Shown one piece after another: positions 53,350-61,511 of a stretch of 64,000 nucleotides of DNA; position 1 is the first letter of the stretch; each line of letters opens with the position of its first letter. The notes under the pieces are model-generated. The model was given only the letters and a program-made list of their open reading frames with translations, searched no databases and was not told where the DNA came from. A program made the translations under genes and the position numbers. The stretch is from positions 62,001 through 126,000 of the forward strand of contig JAHRWA010000010.1 in the NCBI GenBank assembly GCA_019090455.1, read 5' to 3'. The DNA comes from Pseudomonadales bacterium. GTDB taxonomy: Bacteria > Pseudomonadota > Gammaproteobacteria > Pseudomonadales > DC-out160.

Positions 53350-53976
53350 CCGACTCTTGATATACTCGCTCATAAAGTAAAAAGCCCACCTCAGTAAGAG
53401 GCGGGCTTAATGTAAAAACAAAATCATATTCTCATTATTTTCGTGTGCTACATTTATTATTATTTTTATCGTACTATTTTTATTTGATTATTATTATCAG
53501 CGTTGTCTTACTTTATTATTATCGACATTGCTATTGATTATTATTGACGTAGTGATAGCTAAGCTATGATTTAACTCTATTGGTACTTAGGTTTCCTCCA
53601 ATTGCAAAGACAAGTTGTAATTGAGCGGATAACGATGGGCAGATTCAATTTTTATTCTTCTTCTTTTTTATTCTTCTAGTTTTTACTGATATCTGCCTCG
53701 CTACCGATGACCCTAATTTGTCACAATCACTATCCATGAACAAGTATCAGTTTGTTATCGAATTGTTATTAAACGCAACCGGTGTTTTGGGAAGAAAATC
53801 CATAGTACTAAATATATAAAAAAGACCGAGAACGACCCTATCTACCTTTTACTATTTTATGAAAGCCTCCTCATTTACCACCTAAACCACTCAGATGACT
53901 AAATTTTTTCTTGTCTCTCCTGTCTGGCGATATACAATCCCCTCCATCATCACCAATGCGCAATCGGCCACTATTC
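53350..53976. other. Gene-free region between ppsR and pabB
   Basis: About 600 bases. After the hairpin at 53381 comes a stretch rich in TTATTATT (53450-53530), then CAATTGCAAAGACAAGTTG and further AT-rich DNA. A 12-base match to the core of the lac operator (53622-53633) looks coincidental. No RNA gene recognised. The pabB start region, with several candidate codons, lies at the right end. Confidence 0.5.
53381..53409. terminator. Hairpin downstream of ppsR
   Basis: AAGCCC-A-CCTC pairs with GAGG-C-GGGCTT around AGTAA, with one mismatch. On the plus strand no run of T follows. On the minus strand the stem is followed by TTTTTACTTT, so termination may be stronger in that direction, although no minus-strand gene ends here. 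Confidence 0.65.
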
Positions 53977-55383
53977 ATGTCTACTGTTACAGTCAACCCT
54001 ATTCCATACGATCAAAATAGCGCTCTGCTTTTTGATAAAATCCAACACCTCGACTGGGCAATATTCTTAGACTCAGCCAACAGTCACCACCCCAAATCAC
54101 GTTATGACATACTCACTGCTCTACCCGATATTAAAATCAGCACCTTAGAGAACACTACGCAGGTTCAAGAGGCCAAAAACTCCATCCGCGCTGAAGTTCG
54201 TGACTACAAAACCCTTTATGAAAGCACAATTGATCCCTTATCCATTGTTGAGACCGAATTCCAACGCTGGAAATTGAGCAAAGATACAAATTCAATACTC
54301 AGCAAGCTCACCGACTTCGGGGTCTTACCTGGACTTTATGGCTATTTCGGATATGACTTAGGCCGCCGTTTCGAATCCATACCAGAGACATCAGAGCGAG
54401 ATATTGCCTTACCGGAGCTATCCTGTGGCATCTACAGTTGGATCATATTAGTGGATCACAAAAGTCAGCGTTCGCACCTCATTAGCTTATCATCATCGCC
54501 TAACTGCCAATGGATACTCCGTCTACTCAATAAAAAGCACGCATCTGTAAATTCATTTCAGTTAACAAAAGACTGGAAATCCAATTTACCAAAAGATCAC
54601 TATCAAAGTGCATTTCAAAAAATAAAAAGTCATATACAAAAGGGAAATTGTTATCAAATAAATCTCACCCATCGCTTAAGCAATCATTTTCAGGGCAGTC
54701 CTTGGCTTGCTTACAAGGCATTGAGACAGCGCAACCCCAATCCTTTTTCCGCCTTCTTAAATTTAGGCAACCACCAAATATTGAGTTTTTCTCCGGAACA
54801 ATTCATCCAAGTCAGAGACGGCATTGCCCAAACCCGCCCGATCAAAGGCACTAGTCCCAGAGATGAGAACCCATCGATTGACGCTCATCTAGCCGAGCAG
54901 TTAACTCGCAGTGAAAAAAATCGCGCAGAAAATCTTATGATTGTCGATCTACTCCGAAACGATTTTAGCAAACGCTGTATTCCTCATTCAGTGAAAGTAC
55001 CGGCCCTTTTCGATTTAGAAAGCTTTCCAACGGTACATCATCTAGTCAGTACCGTAGTCGGTGAGCTACCACCTTCTCTATCGCCATTGAAACTAATGAA
55101 ATCCTGTTTTCCTGGAGGATCGATTACTGGCGCTCCCAAAATAAAAGCAATGCAAATCATAGAAGAAACCGAACCCCAAAGAAGATCTATTTATTGCGGT
55201 TCTATTCTATATCTAGATATTGCAGGACGCTTAGACAGCAGCATTACGATTCGAACTATGTTATGTGAACTAAATAGAATTTACTGCTGGGCAGGTGGAG
55301 GAATTGTGGCGGACTCAATTAGCGAAGAGGAGTATCAAGAGACCTTCGATAAAATCAAAGGTCTCTTGGATGGTTTGAACTAA
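53977..55383 (+). CDS. pabB: Aminodeoxychorismate synthase component I
   Basis: 468 residues if started at ATG 53977 (opening MSTVTVNPIPYDQNSALLF, as in pseudomonad PabB). ATG 53956 and TTG 53911 are also open, and none has a good SD. Chorismate-binding-enzyme motifs: RPIKGTSPRDENP, SEKNRAENLMIVDLLRNDFSK, PGGSITGAPKIKAMQII and the final WAGGGIVADS. It converts chorismate and ammonia (from component II, PabA) to 4-amino-4-deoxychorismate for folate. I prefer PabB over anthranilate synthase component I because of length and the PIKGT segment, and because thrH and cysH follow as I recall from Pseudomonas. Confidence 0.9.
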   Translation: MSTVTVNPIPYDQNSALLFDKIQHLDWAIFLDSANSHHPKSRYDILTALPDIKISTLENTTQVQEAKNSIRAEVRDYKTLYESTIDPLSIVETEFQRWKLSKDTNSILSKLTDFGVLPGLYGYFGYDLGRRFESIPETSERDIALPELSCGIYSWIILVDHKSQRSHLISLSSSPNCQWILRLLNKKHASVNSFQLTKDWKSNLPKDHYQSAFQKIKSHIQKGNCYQINLTHRLSNHFQGSPWLAYKALRQRNPNPFSAFLNLGNHQILSFSPEQFIQVRDGIAQTRPIKGTSPRDENPSIDAHLAEQLTRSEKNRAENLMIVDLLRNDFSKRCIPHSVKVPALFDLESFPTVHHLVSTVVGELPPSLSPLKLMKSCFPGGSITGAPKIKAMQIIEETEPQRRSIYCGSILYLDIAGRLDSSITIRTMLCELNRIYCWAGGGIVADSISEEEYQETFDKIKGLLDGLN

Positions 55384-55419
55384 TATAACTTAATCTAAAA
55401 TGCAGGCAGTGCCTACCCC

Positions 55420-56037
55420 TTAGATTTTGATATCTCGGATGCTGGCTTTCGCAAACTCCGCTTTAAGCTCATCATAATTGTTCGCAACGGGGAATTGTGG
55501 AAACTCGTCAATAACATTCTGCGGAGGACAAAACAATATTCCCGCTTCCGCTTCACTCAGCATCGTAGTGTCATTGTATGAATCGCCGGTCGCGATACAA
55601 CGATATTTCAAACTATGGAACGCCTTCACCGATTCCCTTTTAGGGTCTTTTTGCCGAAGAATATAGTCTTCGATTTTACCGTCTTCTGAAACCTTCAGTT
55701 TATGGCAAAATAGTGTAGGCCAACCCAATTGACGCATAAAAGGCTCAGCAAATTCGTAGAAAGTATCCGACAGAATAACGACCTGAAATCGTTGATTCAA
55801 CCAGTCGACCATCTCAAGCGCGCCTTCCATTGGCGTTAATTCCGAAATGACTTCTTGAATTTCTTTTAATCCCAGCTTGTGCTTTTCAAGTACACTCAAC
55901 CGCATACGCATTAACTCGTCATAAACGGGTATGTCACGAGTGGTGGCCCTTAATTCATCAATACCGGTTTTTTCCGAGAATTTAATCCACACTTCAGGGA
56001 TCAAAACCCCCTCCAAATCTAAGCAGGCAATTTCCAC
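55420..56037 (-). CDS. thrH: Phosphoserine phosphatase / homoserine phosphotransferase ThrH
   Basis: 205 residues, start GTG 56037 with AAGGAG eight bases upstream. HAD-superfamily motifs: CLDLEGVLIPEVW (motif I; DLE instead of the common DxD, as in ThrH), VILSDTFYEF (motif II) and ATGDSYNDTTML (motif III). In Pseudomonas, ThrH transfers phosphate from phosphoserine to homoserine or hydrolyses phosphoserine. It is convergent with pabB. Length and the ELTPMEGALEMVDWL segment fit ThrH rather than SerB. Confidence 0.92.
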   Translation of the reverse strand: MEIACLDLEGVLIPEVWIKFSEKTGIDELRATTRDIPVYDELMRMRLSVLEKHKLGLKEIQEVISELTPMEGALEMVDWLNQRFQVVILSDTFYEFAEPFMRQLGWPTLFCHKLKVSEDGKIEDYILRQKDPKRESVKAFHSLKYRCIATGDSYNDTTMLSEAEAGILFCPPQNVIDEFPQFPVANNYDELKAEFAKASIRDIKI

Positions 56038-56435
56038 TTTCAGACTCCTTCTAAATTAATTCACACCCTGAAACATTCAACCCGCTGACTCTCGACTGCT
56101 AGATTCAATACAGAATGCGTACAATGCTAATAAAAACGCACGAACTTTACGCATTTCAATAGGGTAATGCAATCCTTAGAGTTTCGAGCTCGGAAAGCCG
56201 TTAATTCTGACGCATCGAAACATATAGCCAGATGATATATAAGTATAATTAGGTAATCTTTTTGAGTATATCCAAAACCTGGTACACTACGCCCCAAACC
56301 ACAAGGCCGATCAAATAACACACTGTATTTGCAATCTGTATATATTGAACAATAACCTTTGTTAAAGCCGCTAAACCAGCTTCAATCGTTAGCCTGTTAT
56401 TTTTGATTAGCATAATTTCATTTGAGGATAAATTA
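56038..56435. other. Divergent intergenic region thrH / cysH
   Basis: About 400 AT-rich bases between divergent genes. A 64-codon minus frame (56127-56321) has no SD and no recognisable product, so it is not called. CysB-dependent control of cysH would act here, but no CysB site could be recognised by eye. Confidence 0.4.
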
Positions 56436-57167
56436 ATGAGTGTTACAGAAAAAGAAGTTTTGGATTGGGCCCAGGATTACGCTCAGAAAAGCCCAAGTGA
56501 AATATTGGAATTAGCCCTAGAACACTTTGATAATATAGCTATTTCTTTTAGTGGTGCTGAAGATGTTGTTCTTGTTGATATGGCAGCGAAACTCAACAAG
56601 AACATCCGAGTATTTACTCTCGATACAGGACGACTTCACGTAGAAACGTATCAATTCTTAGAAAAAGTACGGGAGAAATACGGGGTCAAAGTCGAAGTGA
56701 CCTTCCCTGAAGTTGCTGCTGTACAAAGCCTTGTGGACGAGAAAGGCCTGTTTAGTTTCTATAAAGATGATCACAAGGAATGCTGTACCATACGAAAAGT
56801 AGGCCCTTTACGTAAAAAACTTTCCACTCTTGATGCCTGGGTTACTGGCCAACGCAAAGACCAAAGCCCTGGTACGCGACTGGAAATACCAGTAGCCCAA
56901 GTTGATCACGCATTTTCCACGCCAGACAACATGCTTGTTAAATTCAACCCTATTGCAGAATGGACTTCACAAGAGGTGTGGGCTTACATTCGAGCCAACG
57001 ACGTGCCTTATAACGAGTTACATGAAAAGGGCTTCACTAGCATTGGATGCGAACCCTGCACACGAGCCATCTTACCGAATCAGCATGAACGTGAAGGTCG
57101 CTGGTGGTGGGAAGAAGCCACTCAGAAAGAGTGCGGTCTACATGCGATGAATGTAGATAACAAATAA
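56436..57167 (+). CDS. cysH: Adenylylsulfate (APS) reductase, assimilatory
   Basis: 243 residues from ATG 56436 with GAGG upstream; the frame extends 11 codons further without support. PAPS/APS reductase motifs [24 protein letters not shown] and the C-terminal GCEPCTRA with catalytic cysteine. The paired ECCTIRK and the later CxxC (GCEPC) provide the four cysteines of a 4Fe-4S cluster, so this is the APS-reducing type found in Pseudomonas rather than the cluster-free PAPS enzyme of enterics. It reduces APS to sulfite with thioredoxin. A small thioredoxin-like gene follows after 24 bases. Confidence 0.93.
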   Translation: MSVTEKEVLDWAQDYAQKSPSEILELALEHFDNIAISFSGAEDVVLVDMAAKLNKNIRVFTLDTGRLHVETYQFLEKVREKYGVKVEVTFPEVAAVQSLVDEKGLFSFYKDDHKECCTIRKVGPLRKKLSTLDAWVTGQRKDQSPGTRLEIPVAQVDHAFSTPDNMLVKFNPIAEWTSQEVWAYIRANDVPYNELHEKGFTSIGCEPCTRAILPNQHEREGRWWWEEATQKECGLHAMNVDNK

Positions 57168-57191
57168 TTAACCTGACACATTAATGATCTT

Positions 57192-57527
57192 ATGAAAATC
57201 ACACTAGTAAAGAAAATCTTAGCTGATGGCTCACCCTGTAAGAAATGCGGTGATGTGCTGAAAAGACTAGAAGATGGCGATCAGATGAAGCACATTACAC
57301 AAGTGCTTGTGGCTGATGAACGCGACGCTGAAAGCGCAGGCATGGTACTTGCCGCCAAGTTCAAAGTCGATCGAGCACCATTTTTCATCGTCGAAGAGGC
57401 AAACAAGGAACCTGTCATATACACGGTGTACTTCAAGTTTGTGAAAGAAGTGCTAAATCAGAAAATGAACGAAGCAGACGAACTGAAAGAAATTTTAGAG
57501 CAAAACCCAGATCTAGATTTCTTGTAG
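57192..57527 (+). CDS. Small thioredoxin/glutaredoxin-like protein next to cysH
   Basis: 111 residues. N-terminal beta strand MKITLVKKIL, then a CxxC (GSPCKKCGDV, about 14-22), and a central VLAAKFKVDRAPFFIVEE segment that is thioredoxin-like (the P after RA matches the cis-proline position). It is likely a redox protein. Its position between cysH and cysB suggests a role with APS reductase, but whether it is the electron donor is not shown. A strong terminator follows at 57544. Confidence 0.75.
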   Translation: MKITLVKKILADGSPCKKCGDVLKRLEDGDQMKHITQVLVADERDAESAGMVLAAKFKVDRAPFFIVEEANKEPVIYTVYFKFVKEVLNQKMNEADELKEILEQNPDLDFL

Positions 57528-57543
57528 CACAATCCCAAAAAGC

Positions 57544-57581
57544 AAAAAAGGGCCCTTTCTTTAACGTAGGGCCCTTTTTTT
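57544..57581. terminator. Strong bidirectional intrinsic terminator
   Basis: AAAAAAGGGCCC pairs with GGGCCCTTTTTTT across a loop of about 13 bases. T-tracts follow the stem on both strands. It ends the cysH operon (plus) and serves cysB (minus), whose stop is at 57628. Confidence 0.92.
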
Positions 57582-57627
57582 GTACCTCAACATCTCTAGC
57601 CAACACCGTCTTTAGCCAACAAGCAGC

Positions 57628-58940
<1,313 letters not shown>

Positions 58941-59723
58941 ATGGATTTATTTTATTACATTTTAGCGGGAGCCGGCGTAGGCTTGGCGATTGGCTTAACA
59001 GGTGTTGGCGGCGGCTCTCTAATGACGCCTCTACTTTTACTGTTTGGTTTCCCTCCGGCCACTGCGGTTGGCACGGATTTACTTTATGCCGCGATTACCA
59101 AGTCGGGCGGCGTGTTTATGCACCATCGCCAAGGCACGATCAATTGGCGAATTGTTTCGGTAATGCTGCTTTCCAGCCTCCCTGCGTCTATCGGCACCTC
59201 GTATTTTCTTCACCTGTATTTTGATAGTAATGAGCAATACACCGATTTACTCACAACGAGTTTAGGGGTCATGTTAATTTTGACCTCAACGGTATTGCTA
59301 TTTAAATCCAAATTACTTTCACCCTCCGAAAAAAACACCCCTCGTTTTTTACAAAGTGCGCGACGTAATGCATTACCTTGGTCATTTTTTGCAGGGTTTG
59401 TTCTCGGGGTCTTCGTCACACTATCATCGGTGGGAGCAGGTGCATTCGGTACTGCGGTCTTACTCATTCTGTACCCGCGCCTACCCTCAATCAATATTAT
59501 AGGAACGGATCTCTCACATGCGGTACCGCTAACCCTAACAGCTGGATTTGGGCATTTGTTATTGGGGAATGTGGATTTTCTACTGTTGGGATCACTACTA
59601 ATAGGCTCTTTACCGGCTATCTACGTGGGCACTAAACTCGGCTCACGCTTGCCAGATAACATATTGCAACCGGTGCTCGCCAGTGCACTCCTAGCACTGG
59701 GCATCAAATATGTCTTTTTTTAA
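58941..59723 (+). CDS. TauE/SafE family sulfite (anion) exporter
   Basis: 260 residues, about eight membrane helices in two repeats. The family motif GLTGVGGGSLMTPLL (about 19-33) and its echo TLSSVGAGAFGTAVLLILYPRLP near 158 mark the two halves. TauE/SafE proteins export sulfite, sulfoacetate or related anions through the inner membrane. Its position next to cysB and cysH makes a sulfur-compound exporter likely here, but substrate is an inference. Start ATG 58941. Confidence 0.9.
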   Translation: MDLFYYILAGAGVGLAIGLTGVGGGSLMTPLLLLFGFPPATAVGTDLLYAAITKSGGVFMHHRQGTINWRIVSVMLLSSLPASIGTSYFLHLYFDSNEQYTDLLTTSLGVMLILTSTVLLFKSKLLSPSEKNTPRFLQSARRNALPWSFFAGFVLGVFVTLSSVGAGAFGTAVLLILYPRLPSINIIGTDLSHAVPLTLTAGFGHLLLGNVDFLLLGSLLIGSLPAIYVGTKLGSRLPDNILQPVLASALLALGIKYVFF

Positions 59724-59737
59724 TTGTAAGACAATTA
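59721..59737. terminator. Short hairpin between convergent genes
   Basis: TAATTGT (59721-59727), loop AAG, ACAATTA (59731-59737), overlapping the TauE-like stop codon and next to the stop of the universal stress gene at 59740. Low GC; efficiency is doubtful. Confidence 0.35.
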
Positions 59738-59739
59738 GA

Positions 59740-60261
59740 TTACAGGCTGGCACGTTTTTCTAGATTCACTTGAGGAAGTCGAAGTTGAGCCATCGGTATC
59801 ATCATCACTGGAACCTGAGATAACTGAAGGACCTTTGATACAACAGAGCCCAGCATGGCGTTGTGCCCCGAATCATGTCCATGGGACCCCATCACCACAA
59901 CGTCGCACCCCGACACTTCAATTTCTTCCAAAATTACATCAGCAGATGTTCCTCGTATGACTCGAATATCCGCTATTCGAGTCATACCCTCCGCAGTATC
60001 AATAAACTCGTCTTCAAATGCGTCATAGACTTGCTGGCGAATCGCATCCATAACAGCAGGCATCCCGTGAATCCTCAAATCACCAATCATGTCCACAGGA
60101 ACATAAGTTTCGAGAACAGCATCAGCAAAGACCCCAAGAGGCTCCACCGCATGCACCACATGCACATCAGCATCATACCCTTCCGCCATTTGAATGACGT
60201 GCTGTAACAGGAAAGGACTGTACATCCCTAGGTCGGTTGGAAAAAGAATGGTTCGAATCAT
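59740..60261 (-). CDS. Universal stress protein, UspA family
   Basis: 173 residues from ATG 60261 (the longer frame starts with GTG 60285). UspA fold: MIRTILFPTDLG, HVVHAVEPLG, VIRGTSADVILEEIE, VVMGSHGH, then the ATP-binding G-2x-G-9x-G-(S/T) pattern in GSHGHDSGHNAMLGSVVSKVL, and VPVMMIP. Nucleotide-binding stress protein in the cytoplasm; no operon partner. Convergent with the TauE-like gene. Confidence 0.9.
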   Translation of the reverse strand: MIRTILFPTDLGMYSPFLLQHVIQMAEGYDADVHVVHAVEPLGVFADAVLETYVPVDMIGDLRIHGMPAVMDAIRQQVYDAFEDEFIDTAEGMTRIADIRVIRGTSADVILEEIEVSGCDVVVMGSHGHDSGHNAMLGSVVSKVLQLSQVPVMMIPMAQLRLPQVNLEKRASL

Positions 60262-60574
60262 ACACTCGCTCGTTGGCACCGCCACTTTACTCTAAGATAC
60301 CCAATCCTTCGTATCCAAAGACTTTTTATCTCTTCGCGATATTTCCGTTATCTCGAAAGGGGGTAAAACCCGTTGACCTCAAAATGCGTTAACGAAGCCT
60401 CAATCCCACTATTAAAAGCATAGCATTACCGATCACTTAATCACCAATAAAAAGAGAAAAACGGCGGTTAATTGCCGCTATTTTTGTAACAACAGTGATG
60501 AATAAATGACACTATTTAAATCAGTATAAGAAAGACAGCAGGAGATTCAGTAGGCATATCAACATAATGTAGGC
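60262..60574. other. Intergenic region, universal stress gene / 5'-nucleotidase
   Basis: About 310 bases between two minus-strand genes. It contains the terminator hairpin 60460-60479. Nothing else recognised. Confidence 0.4.
60460..60479 (-). terminator. Intrinsic terminator after the 5'-nucleotidase gene
   Basis: On the minus strand AGCGGC pairs with GCCGTT (one G-T pair), and TTTTTCTCTTTTT follows. It lies about 95 bases downstream of the stop at 60575. Confidence 0.55.
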
Positions 60575-61483
60575 TCACACGCCCTTTTCGTTAGTCACCC
60601 CACTCAGCACATGGCCAGTCGCTACATGCTCCCGAGCCGATTCACAATGACCACTTTGATCATCGAAAAAAACATCAGCCCCAAAAGATTTCAAGAAATA
60701 GGCTTTTTCCAACCCCCCTAAAAACAAAGACTCATCGATGCGAATTCCCCAATCCCTTAACGTTCTCACCACGCGCTCATGCGCTGGTGCCGATCTCGCC
60801 GTGACGAGCGCAGTTCTAATCGGACAGTCGGCTTGAGGGAATTCTTTTTGTAACTGATGAAGCGCCTCTAAAAACCCTTTAAATGGACCACCTTGTAGTG
60901 GAGTCTTTGCCTCTTTTTTTTCCTTTTCGGTGAACGCACTCAAACCTTCAGCCTGAAAGACTCGCTCCGAATCGTCCGAGAATAAAACCGCATCGCCGTC
61001 GAATGCAAATCGCAGCACCTCATCATCGTGGGTTGTCATTTTACTGGGCAAGATACTCGCCGCAGCATAGCCCATTTCTATCGCATGACGAACATCATTA
61101 TTATTAGTAGAGAGAAACAAATGTGCACCAAATGCAGACACATAACGATAAGGGCTTTGCCCGCCACAAAATGCAGCTCGAGTAATGGGCAACTTCCAAT
61201 GTTCTATAGAATTAAACACGCGCAGGCCTGTATCAGAACTATTTCTAGACAGTAGAATCACCTCTACACGCGGTACACCCGGAATTTTGTCATTAATCTT
61301 CAGCAGCTTTTGAACCAATGTGAATGCATCACCGGGTTGAAGAATTTTGTCTTCATTTAAAATCTGATACTCCCGATACGCATCCAACCCTTGCTCCGTA
61401 TAAACTTGATCACTTTCATTCAGATTGAACAAAGCACTTGATGAAATAGCGACGACCAACTTCCCTTCAAATGAAACCGGCAT
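60575..61483 (-). CDS. 5'-nucleotidase, cytosolic cN-I-like
   Basis: 302 residues from ATG 61483 (AAAGGA seven bases upstream, opening MPVSFEGKLVVAISSSALF). The longer frame to ATG 61552 overlaps the neighbouring gene and lacks this context. Segments VEVILLSRNSSDTGLRVFNSI, AFCGGQSPYRYVSAFGAHLFLS, LRFAFDGDAVLFSDDSE (HAD-like DGDAV) and FLGGLEKAYFLKSFGADVFFDDQ are those of the bacterial family annotated as 5'-nucleotidase, related to animal cytosolic 5'-nucleotidase I. It should dephosphorylate nucleoside monophosphates. The upstream helicase gene ends 28 bases before it, so the two may be co-transcribed. Confidence 0.85.
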   Translation of the reverse strand: MPVSFEGKLVVAISSSALFNLNESDQVYTEQGLDAYREYQILNEDKILQPGDAFTLVQKLLKINDKIPGVPRVEVILLSRNSSDTGLRVFNSIEHWKLPITRAAFCGGQSPYRYVSAFGAHLFLSTNNNDVRHAIEMGYAAASILPSKMTTHDDEVLRFAFDGDAVLFSDDSERVFQAEGLSAFTEKEKKEAKTPLQGGPFKGFLEALHQLQKEFPQADCPIRTALVTARSAPAHERVVRTLRDWGIRIDESLFLGGLEKAYFLKSFGADVFFDDQSGHCESAREHVATGHVLSGVTNEKGV

Positions 61484-61511
61484 GTTTTTTCCTTTTAATC
61501 CTATGGTGTAG

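Noticed and set aside
53622-53633. TGAGCGGATAAC, identical to the core of the lac operator
   Set aside because: Only 12 bases match, the flanks do not complete the palindrome, and no LacI-type gene or sugar operon is near. Chance or vector-like coincidence is more likely.
56127-56321. 64-codon minus-strand frame between thrH and cysH
   Set aside because: No SD, no domain, and it covers the presumed promoter region of two divergent genes.
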